The translations under genes and the position numbers were made by a program. Below, piece after piece: positions 42,170-52,020 of a stretch of DNA of 64,000 bases (position 1 is the first letter of the stretch; each line of letters begins with the position of its first letter). The notes under the pieces are model-generated. The model did not search any database. It had not been told where the DNA came from and saw nothing but the letters and a program-made list of their open reading frames with translations. Origin of the DNA: Leptospiraceae bacterium (GTDB taxonomy: Bacteria; Spirochaetota; Leptospiria; Leptospirales; Leptonemataceae). Location: NCBI GenBank assembly GCA_026005135.1, contig BPKM01000001.1, positions 930,001 through 994,000 on the forward strand, in the 5' to 3' direction.

Positions 42170-43170
42170 TAGAAAAAGATGTAATTATTATTGGGGGTGG
42201 TCCAGCTGGTAGTTCCTGTGCAATGAAATTAAGAGAATATGGATTATCAACACTTATCTTAGATAAATATGAATTTCCCAGATTAAAACTCTGCGCAGGT
42301 TGGATTACCCCCCGTGTTTATTATCTTTTAAATATGGATGAATATCCTCATGGGATTATTGAATTTAATAAAATGCATATTCACTATTATACCAATAAAA
42401 ATAAAGAAATCAAATTTACTGCAAAAACAGAACAATATTCTATTAGAAGATACGAGTTTGACTACTGGTTATTACAAAAAAGTGGTTCTGATTTTTCTGT
42501 TCATAATGTTAAGAATATTGAATATATAGATGGTTTTTATATCATTGATAACCAATTTAAATCTAAATTTCTCGTTGGAGCAGGAGGAACGCATTGTCCA
42601 GTCTATAGAACCTTTTTTAAAGAATTGAATCCTCGTTCTAAAGAATATCAAATTGGAGCATTAGAAATTGAATTTCCTTATGAATATGAAGATAAAGATT
42701 GCTATCTATGGTTTTGTGAAAATGGTCTTCCAGGTTATAGCTGGTATGTTCCAAAAGAAAATGGATATTTAAATATTGGACTTGGTGCTTTTTCTCATCG
42801 ATTAGGAGATAAATCATTACGCTGGCATTTTGATTATTTTATAGAAAAATTAAAAAAATTAGGATTATTAAAATATTTTGATCAAGAACCTAAAGGTCAT
42901 ACCTATTATCTAAGAGAAGCTGTTAAAAAAGTTTATTATAATAATGCTTGTATTATTGGTGATTCAGCTGGACTTGCAACAAAGGATTTAGGAGAAGGTA
43001 TAGGACCAGCAATAGAAAGTGGATTAAAAGCAGCAGATTGGATTGCTTTTAAAAAAGATTTAAATCTTTCTGATATTCCAGATTTAAGTATCTATGAATT
43101 TGGAATAAAAGGTAGAATGGTATATTATCTTCTAAAAATTATTAATTTATTTTCTTTTAAATCAAATTGA
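42166..43170 (+). CDS. geranylgeranyl-reductase-like FAD oxidoreductase
   Basis: A 334-residue flavoprotein of the geranylgeranyl-reductase family. VIIIGGGPAGSSCAMKL at residues 5-21 binds FAD; EFPRLKLCAGWITPR carries the family's conserved Cys region; GDSAGLATKDLGEGIGPAIESG near residue 265 is the C-terminal FAD motif. Members reduce isolated double bonds of isoprenoid or other lipids. Translational coupling to the CFA-synthase-like gene suggests that it reduces a lipid intermediate made by the methyltransferase, or otherwise works on the same acyl chain; this is inference. The C-terminus is hydrophobic and may associate with the membrane. Confidence 0.8.
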   Translation: MIEKDVIIIGGGPAGSSCAMKLREYGLSTLILDKYEFPRLKLCAGWITPRVYYLLNMDEYPHGIIEFNKMHIHYYTNKNKEIKFTAKTEQYSIRRYEFDYWLLQKSGSDFSVHNVKNIEYIDGFYIIDNQFKSKFLVGAGGTHCPVYRTFFKELNPRSKEYQIGALEIEFPYEYEDKDCYLWFCENGLPGYSWYVPKENGYLNIGLGAFSHRLGDKSLRWHFDYFIEKLKKLGLLKYFDQEPKGHTYYLREAVKKVYYNNACIIGDSAGLATKDLGEGIGPAIESGLKAADWIAFKKDLNLSDIPDLSIYEFGIKGRMVYYLLKIINLFSFKSN

Positions 43171-43222
43171 AAAATTAGTTTTTTATTAGATTAATTTTAA
43201 AAATTTCGTCTTTATATAATAT

Positions 43223-44761
43223 ATGAAATTTAGGGAAGCTCTCATTAAATTAAATAAAATTTTCCCAGCCCATTTAAAAATCTATCAAATAAAAAATAAT
43301 GAGCATCATATGATCCAGGATTGGAATGAATTGCCAGATAGTGAATTTAATATTACAGATGATTCTCGAAATGTTAATATTAATACACTTTTCTTTTCTA
43401 CTTTTTTTGCTAAATCTTATTTAAATGATGCTATTTTAAAACATCCTTTTGCTATTTTTGTATCCAAAAAAGAACTACATAAGCTCTTGAAAGATCATAA
43501 ATATAATGGTTTTTGTATTATAGGAAAAAAAGAACCAGATTTTTATTTAGGTTATCTTTCTTCTATTTATTATGATTATCCTTCTAAGGATATGTATATT
43601 GTAGCAATAACAGGTACAAATGGAAAAACAACTATTTCTTTTATGATATATCACTTATGGAAAAAAAAACATATTCCCTGTGCAGTTATTGGTACCTTAG
43701 GGGTTTTTTATTGGAATGGTTCTATGGAAAAGCATATATATACTGGATTTACAACACCAAGAGCTTATGAATTACATCAAATCCTTGATGTATTAAAAAA
43801 AGAAAACATCCAACATATAGTAATCGAAGCATCATCAGAAGCACTGGCATTAAGAAGATTAGAAGGTTTAAACATTCAAAAAGCAATTTTTACGAATCTT
43901 GGAAGAGATCATTTAAATTTCCATAAAAATTTAAATGCTTACTTTTTTGCAAAATTACATTTATTTTTTTTAACATTAAGAGCAACAAAAGAAAAAATTC
44001 CATTTGTTGTAGTTTATAATTCAAATACATATTATCTATTTTATCGTTTTATACAAAAAACTAATGCAAAAATTTTATTCTTATTACAATCACATTTAAA
44101 TCATAATTTTGTTAAATATCAACCAATGCCTTTATTATTTAATCAATTTAATGCTCTCTGTGCTTATTACGGAATTACCAGAAATGAAGAACCATTATAT
44201 AAGCTTAGTGAAAAACCATTATCGGATTTTAAAGGAGTTCCGGGAAGAGTAGAAAGATTAGCTTTAACAGATTCTATTGATATTATAATAGATTATGCAC
44301 ATACCCCCGATGCTTTAGAAAATTTATTATCTGAATTAAAAAATCAATATGAATTTATGGTACTCGTTTTTGGTTGTGGAGGAAATAGAGATATAGAAAA
44401 AAGACCCCTTATGGGTAATATTGCAGCAAATTATTGTGATTACATATTTTTAACAGATGATAATCCAAGAAATGAAAATCCACAAAAAATTCGAAATGAT
44501 ATAAAAAAAGGAATTCCAGTAAATAAATATCATATTTTACAGGAAATTGGAGATAGAAAATTAGCAATTCAAAATGCTATAGAATATACATTCAATATAC
44601 AAAAAAATTCAGATAAAAAAAGTTGTATTATAATTGCAGGAAAAGGACATGAAAATTATCAGATAATCGGTAATAAAAAAATATCTTATTCCGATAAAGA
44701 AGCTGTTTTAGAACTAATAAAAATTATTTCCCATCCTAATGAAAAGAAAACGCTTAGATGA
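43223..44761 (+). CDS. murE: UDP-N-acetylmuramyl-tripeptide synthetase
   Basis: MurE adds the third amino acid to UDP-MurNAc-L-Ala-D-Glu in peptidoglycan synthesis. The ATP-binding AITGTNGKTT is near residue 130; TTPRAYELHQIL and EASSEAL follow; DYAHTPDALENLL lies near residue 355; and DNPRNENP near residue 415 is the DNPR motif associated with meso-diaminopimelate as substrate. This argues for a DAP-type wall, as in Leptospira, rather than the ornithine of Treponema and Borrelia. The N-terminal domain of about 110 residues is somewhat diverged. The 3' end overlaps tlyA by 23 bases. No other mur gene lies in the window. Confidence 0.88.
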   Translation: MKFREALIKLNKIFPAHLKIYQIKNNEHHMIQDWNELPDSEFNITDDSRNVNINTLFFSTFFAKSYLNDAILKHPFAIFVSKKELHKLLKDHKYNGFCIIGKKEPDFYLGYLSSIYYDYPSKDMYIVAITGTNGKTTISFMIYHLWKKKHIPCAVIGTLGVFYWNGSMEKHIYTGFTTPRAYELHQILDVLKKENIQHIVIEASSEALALRRLEGLNIQKAIFTNLGRDHLNFHKNLNAYFFAKLHLFFLTLRATKEKIPFVVVYNSNTYYLFYRFIQKTNAKILFLLQSHLNHNFVKYQPMPLLFNQFNALCAYYGITRNEEPLYKLSEKPLSDFKGVPGRVERLALTDSIDIIIDYAHTPDALENLLSELKNQYEFMVLVFGCGGNRDIEKRPLMGNIAANYCDYIFLTDDNPRNENPQKIRNDIKKGIPVNKYHILQEIGDRKLAIQNAIEYTFNIQKNSDKKSCIIIAGKGHENYQIIGNKKISYSDKEAVLELIKIISHPNEKKTLR

Positions 44762-45512
44762 TTATTTAGCAGAAACCTATCAAATTTCTAAAATAATGGC
44801 AGAATCCTTAATATTACAGGGATTGGTCATTGTTAATAATCAAAAAATAATTAAGAAAAACCACTTAATAAAACCTGATGATAAAGTTATTTTAAAAAAA
44901 AATATTCAAACTTATCCTTCCAGATCTGCTTATAAATTAAAATATGCTATAAATCAACTACAAATAAATGATAAAATAAAAAACAAAATATGTGTTGATA
45001 TAGGAGCTTCTCATGGAGGCTTTACAAAAGTACTTCTAGAAAATTATCCCAAAAGAGTATATGCAATAGATGTTGCAAAAGGGATTATAGATTATCAAAT
45101 TAGAATGGATCAACGTGTATATCTTTTAGAAGAAAAAAATATAAAAGATATACATATTAAAGATTTTATACAGGAAGATTATTTAGATTCCCCATGGTTT
45201 ATAACATGCGATGTATCGTTTATTTCTATAATAACAGTAATTAAAGCATTAGAAAAATGGCTAAAACAAATAAAACAGGAAAAAAACAATGATTTTTATT
45301 TTAATGGTATTTTTTTGTTAAAACCACAATTTGAAGATTCTCAATCAACAATGAAAGGTATTCTTAAAGATTTAAATATTAGAGAACATATTATCCAAAC
45401 AAGAATAAAACAAATCAAAGAAATGAATTTTAAAGTCTTAAAACACTTTCCAAGTTCATTAAAAGGAACAAAAGGTAATTTAGAAGAAATCCTATATATA
45501 CGAAGTTTTTAA
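44739..45512 (+). CDS. tlyA: TlyA-family rRNA methyltransferase
   Basis: A 257-residue S4-plus-FtsJ-fold protein. The S4 RNA-binding domain (KRLDDYLAETYQISK, then GLVIVNN) comes first, then YPSRSAYKLKYAI and the SAM-binding VDIGASHGGFTKVLLENY, followed by TCDVSFISI. TlyA enzymes 2'-O-methylate rRNA; some are annotated as hemolysins. The family usually has a G-x-x-x-G-G-F motif as seen here. It overlaps murE by 23 bases and converges on the glutamate dehydrogenase gene with 29 bases between. Confidence 0.9.
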   Translation: MKRKRLDDYLAETYQISKIMAESLILQGLVIVNNQKIIKKNHLIKPDDKVILKKNIQTYPSRSAYKLKYAINQLQINDKIKNKICVDIGASHGGFTKVLLENYPKRVYAIDVAKGIIDYQIRMDQRVYLLEEKNIKDIHIKDFIQEDYLDSPWFITCDVSFISIITVIKALEKWLKQIKQEKNNDFYFNGIFLLKPQFEDSQSTMKGILKDLNIREHIIQTRIKQIKEMNFKVLKHFPSSLKGTKGNLEEILYIRSF

Positions 45513-45541
45513 TTTATTATTATATATATTCAAAACAAGTA

Positions 45542-48500
45542 TTATAAAGATTCAATTCCCATTAAAATTTCAAATAAATCTATTAATTTAATTTCTTTAT
45601 CTTTTTTAAATATACTTGCTAAATAATCCTTAATATTGATAAAACTTTTATCTTCATCAAAAGATAATGTTTTAAGAATAGTAAAATACATCCTTAATAA
45701 TCTAAATTGAAACTTTAATTCCTGCATATTGTTTATATTTACATTTTTTATTATATAAAAAAGTTTTAATAATTGAGTATTATCTAAATATTTATAAAAA
45801 CTAATTATATCTTTTTTGTTAATAAAAAAATGTATTATACCAATTTCATAAGAATTAACAAAAGCATTTAATTCTTTCATTTTTTTAATTAAATTCTTAT
45901 TATTTATTTTAGGAATATTTATGTTATTTATTTCTATAAATTTAATTAATTTATTTATATTTTTCATAAATTGATTATTATTATTAAAATAATTTAAATT
46001 TTCTTCAGAAAGAAAAAAGTGAATGAATAAAGTTGCATTTCCAAAATCAATTAATTGTTCATATAAATAGGATTTTGGTAGTTCATAATATTTTACATAC
46101 AAATCTAAAATATTAAAGTTTATAAAATTTTTAAAAAAAACATATTCTTTTAATAAATCTTCATATTTTTTATTTAATACTTCATTAAAAATAAAAAAAT
46201 GTAAAAGTCCAAGACTGTTAATTAAATCATTCAAAACAATTGTAGTTATAATTTTATTTTTTAAAGGATGATTCATTAATTCATTTTTATATTTTTTTAT
46301 CAATTCTTCTGGAAAATATTTTCTAAAGATTGATAATACAATTAAATCATTATAATTTATTTCATTTTGATTAAAATATTTCTTAAAATATAATTTTGTA
46401 TAACCAAGCAATAAACAAATTTCAGGCTGTGTAATTTTATCGTTTATAATAATTTCTTTTTCTGGTATTATATTCTGAGATTCCAAAAAATGTATCCATT
46501 TTTCTAAAATAAACTTATAAGATAAAAGTCGATATCGTTCTAATGCAATCGCTAAGTTATTAAATCGATTATTTTTTAATACATTTTCAATCATTATATT
46601 TTCGTATTTTTTTATAAACTGATTTCTTTTATTAAAACTTATAATATTTTTATCAACCAAATGATTTAAAAATATTTTTAAATTTACTTCATGGTCAGAC
46701 ATATCAACACCACCAGAATTATCTATAAAGTCTGTATTTAGTAAAATACCTTTTAAAGCAGCTTCTATACGAGCCTTCATTGTTAATCCTAAATTTCCTC
46801 CTTCTCCAATTACACGTACATTAAGTTCATTTGCATTAATACGTACATTATCATTAGAAGGATCCATAACATCTTTATTACTTTCTATTGATGATTTTAT
46901 ATAAGTTCCTATACCACCATTCCATAAAAGATCTGCTTTTGCTTTTAAAATATATTGAATTAATTCTTCTCCCGAAACGACATTTTTTGGTATATTAAAT
47001 CGTTCTCTTATTTCTTTTGAAATATTAATTCGCGCTGCATTTCTTTCGAAAATGCCACCACCTTTTGAGAATAAATTAGTATTATAATGTTCCCAACCTT
47101 TAACTTCTTTAAATAATCGTAATCTTTCATTATAACTTATTTCTGGATCAGGATCTGGATCTATAAATATATGTTTATGATTAAATGCTGCAATTAATTT
47201 AATTGATTTAGAAAGAAGCATTCCATTGCCGAAAACATCACCCCCCATATCTCCAATACCAATAACAGTAATAATATCCTTTTCTGGATTGATTTGTAGT
47301 TCAGAAAAATGTCTTTTAACAGATTCCCATGCGCCTTTAGCAGTAATACCCTGTTTTTTATGATCATAACCAAAAGAACCTCCCGAAGCAAAAGCATCTT
47401 TTAACCAGAAATTTTTTTGATTTGCGATTTCATTAGCAATATCACTAAAAGTAGCTGTTCCTTTATCGGCAGCTACAACAAGATATGGATCATCATTATC
47501 TAAACGAATAACATTATCTGGAGGAATAACTTTTTTATTTATATAATTATCTGTAATTGATAATAAATTATTAATAAATTTTCTATAATAATATTCCGAA
47601 GCTTTTATTTGTTCCTTTCTTTCCAATTGAGAAATATTTTTTTTAATTACAAAACCTCCCTTTGCACCATTTGGAACAATAACTGTATTTTTTACCATTT
47701 GAGTTTTCATTAAATCATAAATTTCTATTCGAAAATCATCAATTCTATCTGACCAGCGAATTCCACCTCTAGCAATATAGTCACTTCTAATATGTATAGC
47801 TTCCATTTCTTTAGAATATACAAAAATTTCAAATAGAGGTTTAGGTTCTTTAATATAAGTTATTTTATTTGTTTGAACCTTAATTGCAATTTCTTCGTAA
47901 TTTAAAAAATAATTTGTACGAACAATATTTTCTATAATTTCTAATATATTTAAAGCAATTGTTTGTTCAGAAATTGTTTTTAAATGAAAAATATATTGTT
48001 TGATTTTATCTAATAATTTATCTTTTATCTCGTTAATATTGTTTTTTTCTCTATTTTCTGGAGAAAATATTTCTTTTAAATAATTAATCAATAATTCTGC
48101 AAATTCCTGATGATGAATAAAAAAATCTTGTAAATATATACGAGAATATTGTTTATGTAATTGATAATAATATGCTATGATTGTTTTTATAAAATTAATT
48201 TCTCGAATTGTTAAAGAAGTTGAAATAAGTAATTGATTTAAAACTTCTATAGAATATTTTTGATTTAAAAGATCTTCAATACCCTGTTCAATTTTTGATT
48301 GCCAGTCTTTTTTAAATTCATTTTCTAAATAAAATATATTCAAATAACGTTTTTGATTATTTAAAAGAAAATCAAAAGAAATTTCTGTTGTTATATTTAA
48401 CCCAGCACTTTCTAAAACAGGGAATATTTCGGTTAGAGTAAAATAATAACAGGAGAAAATATTTAATGTTAAAGTTTCCAGATTTGTAATAGGAGAAATA

Positions 48501-49984
48501 GATTTACCAAATTTTACATAAAATTTTTTATCTTTAGTTATGGATTCTAAAAATTTTATGTTATTATAAGTTTCCTTAGGAGAAATATAATTTGGTAAAG
48601 AAGGAGGAATAATTTCTTTATAGTAATCTAATTTAAATTTAATTTTATCAAGGGAAGATTCAGCATAAGTTAAATATTTTACAAATTGATCATACCAGGA
48701 ATAAAAAATCTCATTACTATGTTTTGTTAATAATTGCTTTAATTTTTTTATATTATTATCCTTTGATCTTAAAAATAAAAAGGTATATAAAAATTGATTA
48801 TATGTTCTTTTAAAATAAGTATCAATTTGTATTTGAAATTTTTCTAAGTTTCTATTTAAGACATCATTAGTATCTGCAAATTTCTGTAATTCTATAATTA
48901 ATACCCAGATACCTTGATTATCTTCATCTTCAGTGATTAATATTTTTTGTTCATTGGTATACAAATTATTGATAAAAAAATCCAACCATTGTGTTAATAA
49001 ATGTATATTTCTGGAAAATAAAATTCCAAGAGGAATTAATTGAGCAATTTTAAAAATCTCTTTATATCGAAAGCCATTAAATGGAGCATTCATCAATTTT
49101 GCCATTTTATCTAATTTTCTTCTTATAGGTGGGATTAAAAATCTTGGAGAAATTTCGCCTTTTCCTGCAAAACTTCCTAATAATATATATTTTTCCTTAT
49201 CTTTTATAAATATTACAATATGTAATGGTTTATAACGTTTAACGTTACTTTTAAGAAAAGATTCTTTAAAATAAATAGCTTCTTTTTTGTTTTTATTTAT
49301 TAAATTTGCTTCATTGATTTCTTTTAATACCATTTCTTTATTGGATTTATTTTTCAATATACCTAGTTCATTTTTAAATTGATTATTTAATAAAAATAGT
49401 AATCCCATCTGGATAAAATATTCAATAATCCAATTTTTATCTTCGTTTAATTCTTTTAAACTAAAAGTAAGTTTTTTTAAATAATCATTTATTTTTGGAA
49501 AGTCATTAACAATAATTTTTAATTCCTGTAAATTATACAAAATTTGTTTTTTAATTTTTTGTAAAATTTTATCCTCTAATCTTTCTATTTCTATATAGAC
49601 AAAGGATTCTTTTGAAAAATCTTCTTTTTCTGTAGTAGAAATTTCTGTTATTTTTCCCTTTTCTCTCTTTAAATATAAAATTGCATTGATTACTCTATAA
49701 ATTCTATAACCTTCTGATTTTAAGTAATCTAAAATAGTATCTACTATAAATGGCATATCATTTAAATTAACCTGTATAATACTTGTATGTAAAGGCCAGA
49801 TTTCCTGAGAATTATAACATTTTATTTGAATTAGTTTATCTCTATTAAAAATAAAATTCCATCGTTCATTTAAAAATAATTTTAAATCTTCTTCATTAAA
49901 AAATTCTAAATAGTCTTTAGAAATATATTTTTTATAGGTAATAGCAAATTTTTCGAAAAGAATATCTTTTGTTTGATTATACAT
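45542..49984 (-). CDS. gdhB: NAD-specific glutamate dehydrogenase, large (about 1500-residue) type
   Basis: A 1480-residue enzyme of the large NAD-GDH family (somewhat shorter than the roughly 1600-residue L-GDH180 type), which deaminates glutamate to 2-oxoglutarate. The N-terminal 500 residues are the regulatory part. The catalytic core has IARGGIRWSDRIDDFR, VPNGAKGGFVIKK with substrate-binding Lys, VAADKGTATFSDIAN, DAFASGGSFGYDHKK and the NAD-binding VIGIGDMGGDVFGNGMLLS (around residues 720-935). The C-terminal 350 residues are Ile/Asn/Lys-rich and diverged. It stands alone on the minus strand between tlyA and a divergent STAS gene. The gene symbol is by family, not by strain knowledge. Confidence 0.9.
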   Translation of the reverse strand: MYNQTKDILFEKFAITYKKYISKDYLEFFNEEDLKLFLNERWNFIFNRDKLIQIKCYNSQEIWPLHTSIIQVNLNDMPFIVDTILDYLKSEGYRIYRVINAILYLKREKGKITEISTTEKEDFSKESFVYIEIERLEDKILQKIKKQILYNLQELKIIVNDFPKINDYLKKLTFSLKELNEDKNWIIEYFIQMGLLFLLNNQFKNELGILKNKSNKEMVLKEINEANLINKNKKEAIYFKESFLKSNVKRYKPLHIVIFIKDKEKYILLGSFAGKGEISPRFLIPPIRRKLDKMAKLMNAPFNGFRYKEIFKIAQLIPLGILFSRNIHLLTQWLDFFINNLYTNEQKILITEDEDNQGIWVLIIELQKFADTNDVLNRNLEKFQIQIDTYFKRTYNQFLYTFLFLRSKDNNIKKLKQLLTKHSNEIFYSWYDQFVKYLTYAESSLDKIKFKLDYYKEIIPPSLPNYISPKETYNNIKFLESITKDKKFYVKFGKSISPITNLETLTLNIFSCYYFTLTEIFPVLESAGLNITTEISFDFLLNNQKRYLNIFYLENEFKKDWQSKIEQGIEDLLNQKYSIEVLNQLLISTSLTIREINFIKTIIAYYYQLHKQYSRIYLQDFFIHHQEFAELLINYLKEIFSPENREKNNINEIKDKLLDKIKQYIFHLKTISEQTIALNILEIIENIVRTNYFLNYEEIAIKVQTNKITYIKEPKPLFEIFVYSKEMEAIHIRSDYIARGGIRWSDRIDDFRIEIYDLMKTQMVKNTVIVPNGAKGGFVIKKNISQLERKEQIKASEYYYRKFINNLLSITDNYINKKVIPPDNVIRLDNDDPYLVVAADKGTATFSDIANEIANQKNFWLKDAFASGGSFGYDHKKQGITAKGAWESVKRHFSELQINPEKDIITVIGIGDMGGDVFGNGMLLSKSIKLIAAFNHKHIFIDPDPDPEISYNERLRLFKEVKGWEHYNTNLFSKGGGIFERNAARINISKEIRERFNIPKNVVSGEELIQYILKAKADLLWNGGIGTYIKSSIESNKDVMDPSNDNVRINANELNVRVIGEGGNLGLTMKARIEAALKGILLNTDFIDNSGGVDMSDHEVNLKIFLNHLVDKNIISFNKRNQFIKKYENIMIENVLKNNRFNNLAIALERYRLLSYKFILEKWIHFLESQNIIPEKEIIINDKITQPEICLLLGYTKLYFKKYFNQNEINYNDLIVLSIFRKYFPEELIKKYKNELMNHPLKNKIITTIVLNDLINSLGLLHFFIFNEVLNKKYEDLLKEYVFFKNFINFNILDLYVKYYELPKSYLYEQLIDFGNATLFIHFFLSEENLNYFNNNNQFMKNINKLIKFIEINNINIPKINNKNLIKKMKELNAFVNSYEIGIIHFFINKKDIISFYKYLDNTQLLKLFYIIKNVNINNMQELKFQFRLLRMYFTILKTLSFDEDKSFINIKDYLASIFKKDKEIKLIDLFEILMGIESL

Positions 49985-50054
49985 ATAACTTTTATTATTT
50001 TTATTACTTAGATTTTGACAAGAAAAAATTTATGAAAGCAACTCAATAAATTAT

Positions 50055-50082
50055 TTGACAAAAAATATATATTTATTAAATT
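50055..50082 (+). promoter_or_regulatory. sigma-70-type promoter of the STAS gene
   Basis: TTGACA (50055-50060), a 16-base spacer, and TAAATT (50077-50082). The expected start site falls on the ATG at 50089 and no Shine-Dalgarno precedes it, so the mRNA is probably leaderless, the same geometry as at 10493 and 12184. Confidence 0.5.
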
Positions 50083-50088
50083 TAATTA

Positions 50089-50475
50089 ATGGAGTATTTA
50101 AAAACTGAATTAAAAAATACTATCGTAAAAAAAACAATACAAAAAAATAATAAGAATTATCAATATTTAAAAATTATCTTAATTGGAAGTTTTCAAAATA
50201 TAAATTATTTTTCTTTTGAAGAATTTATCAAAAATGAATTATCTCCCATATCAAACGATTACAATATTATTATTTTTGAACTTAGCAAGCTAAATTATAT
50301 TAATTCCTTAGGAATCTCATGTTTAATTGAACTAATTGAAAATTTATACGAAAAACAATATAAAGTTTTTATTCTAAATTTACCATCTCATCTTAAAAGA
50401 ATATTGTATTTTTTAGAATTTCAAAATAAAAGTATCATAATACATCAAGAAGAAGATTTTATAGAATACTTATAA
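50089..50475 (+). CDS. STAS-domain (anti-anti-sigma-factor-like) protein
   Basis: A 128-residue STAS protein. Strand-helix alternation includes YLKIILIGSFQNI, IIIFELSKLNYINSLGISCLIELIE and KVFILNLPSHLKRILYFLEF (each read in part). The Ser in YINSLGISC corresponds to the phosphorylation site of SpoIIAA/RsbV-type anti-anti-sigma factors. No partner kinase or sigma factor gene lies next to it. It may function in a partner-switching pathway encoded elsewhere. It is divergent from the glutamate dehydrogenase gene. Confidence 0.75.
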   Translation: MEYLKTELKNTIVKKTIQKNNKNYQYLKIILIGSFQNINYFSFEEFIKNELSPISNDYNIIIFELSKLNYINSLGISCLIELIENLYEKQYKVFILNLPSHLKRILYFLEFQNKSIIIHQEEDFIEYL

Positions 50476-50525
50476 GTATTTAAAGTATAATAAAAAAGTG
50501 TTTTTTTTACGATAATAATCCTATA

Positions 50526-51410
50526 ATGAAGATTCGCAGATTAAATGTATTTTTAGTCAATTATTTTTTTATTTTTATTTGTAGTTTATATTCAGAAACT
50601 GCTACACTAAAAGATCCCTATTATCCTCAATATCCAACAGGAGAACTTCGTTTAAACTATTATTATGATAGAACAGGGAAATGGGTAAAGTTTTCCGATT
50701 GGATACCTTTTAAACAAAAAAAATTTAAACCAATGTTTTTAGAAGATTATTATTTATATTTTGGATTAAAAATGGGATATAATATTTCAGAACTAAAAGA
50801 AAATATCTATTTTTTATATCTTGCTTTAAATTCTAAATTCCGTCATCCGAGAAATTCTCTATGCAAAATCAAAACAGAAGAGGAATATCATAAATATCGG
50901 TTATTAATGTTTATGGAAATTCATTTATTAATAATGAGAATGTATTTACGCTTAGGTTCTTTATATGATAAAAGACATTTGTATTTTCATGATTTAGATG
51001 TAGCTGATGATTTAGAAGTTTCTTTTTTAATTGCTAGAACTTATTATAATGAATCCTTAAAATACTGGTTTAAAGCTAAAAACTATGCAATTCAGGCAAG
51101 TCAATATCCTTTTACATTAGATTTAGGAAATATAGAATCTCATCGATTCGAGATTTATCAAAATGAACTCGATTATGAAAGGATCATAAAGCGCCATTTA
51201 AATCGCATCGAAACAAAATTAGAAATTATAGCACAATTTTTAAACCAAGAGGGTAGACCAAGACCAGTTAAAGAAAAAATGCTTGATGATATAAAACAAA
51301 TGTATGATGAAAATTTTACTCCAGACCCTCTTGATGAACCGAAATTAAATCCTCATTGGAATGAAAAACCATTTTTTCTAAACGAGTTAAATACCAATCA
51401 AATAGATTAG
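50526..51410 (+). CDS. exported helical protein of unknown function
   Basis: A 294-residue protein with a signal peptide (hydrophobic residues about 8-22, cleavage near SLYSE-T). The mature part begins with Pro/Tyr-rich sequence (KDPYYPQYPTGELRLNYYYD) and is then mainly helical, with many charged residues (IKRHLNRIETKLEIIAQFL). The family is not recognised; the length and style resemble conserved hypothetical proteins of Leptospira, but this is impressionistic. Its 3' end overlaps the convergent ferritin-like gene by 95 bases, unusually long for two coding genes. Confidence 0.6.
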   Translation: MKIRRLNVFLVNYFFIFICSLYSETATLKDPYYPQYPTGELRLNYYYDRTGKWVKFSDWIPFKQKKFKPMFLEDYYLYFGLKMGYNISELKENIYFLYLALNSKFRHPRNSLCKIKTEEEYHKYRLLMFMEIHLLIMRMYLRLGSLYDKRHLYFHDLDVADDLEVSFLIARTYYNESLKYWFKAKNYAIQASQYPFTLDLGNIESHRFEIYQNELDYERIIKRHLNRIETKLEIIAQFLNQEGRPRPVKEKMLDDIKQMYDENFTPDPLDEPKLNPHWNEKPFFLNELNTNQID

Positions 51411-52002
51411 TTTCTATTTCGGATAGTGTATAAAGATGCTTATCGTAATTTTCATCAAATCTTTTAATCATTTCGTATATTTCTTCTAAATGTTTTTCTT
51501 CTTCTCGAATAACTCCACCTAAATTAATAGGAATATTTGCTTTATTTAATCTTTCCTGATAAATATGGAAAACCATATCTGCTCGCTCTTCAATTAGATA
51601 CGTAACATATAAATAACACAAAAAAGATATAAAACTCGTTTTTGAATCAATAAATTTTTCTTTAATAAATTTTAAAACATTCCAATCTAACCCCTGAAAA
51701 TACTTAAAAGAAGAAAAACCAGCAAGGAGATTTTTATAATCATAATTAAAATCTTCTGGAATTTCCGGTTTTAATTTCCTAATACTTTTTTTATAAAAAT
51801 ATGCATGTCTTGCTTCTTCGCATGCGTGTGATAATATCTTTTCTGTTAAATAGGGACCTAAATTTGCCTTATGGATTTTTTTGGCTCCAGTATGCTCTAA
51901 ATAACTTAAAGTATTTAACCATTTCATATGTAAATCTAAATCTTTTATAATATTATCTAATAAAATTTCTAAACGTCTTATATGTTCATTTCTTTTTTGC
52001 AT
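51316..52002 (-). CDS. ferritin-like diiron protein
   Basis: A 228-residue, all-helical protein with repeated iron-ligand motifs: Glu in YLEHTGAKK, E-x2-R-H in CEEARHAYFY, Glu in LIEERADMVFH, and E-x2-H in REEEKHLEEI. This spacing fits a ferritin-like diiron carboxylate fold, perhaps an oxygenase or peroxidase rather than an iron store. The substrate is unknown. It lies 19 bases before lgt's end in the same orientation, suggesting co-transcription with lgt and the genes upstream. The 3' end runs 95 bases into the convergent gene. Confidence 0.65.
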   Translation of the reverse strand: MQKRNEHIRRLEILLDNIIKDLDLHMKWLNTLSYLEHTGAKKIHKANLGPYLTEKILSHACEEARHAYFYKKSIRKLKPEIPEDFNYDYKNLLAGFSSFKYFQGLDWNVLKFIKEKFIDSKTSFISFLCYLYVTYLIEERADMVFHIYQERLNKANIPINLGGVIREEEKHLEEIYEMIKRFDENYDKHLYTLSEIETNLFDWYLTRLEKMVFHSNEDLISVHQEGLE

Positions 52003-52020
52003 AGAGCCATCCCTTATATA

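Noticed and set aside
45542..49984. Recoded TGA (alternative genetic code) suggested by the low G+C content
   Set aside because: TGA ends several genes at family-typical positions (for example the E1 gene at 14840 and the ATGA overlaps), and long genes contain no internal TGA.
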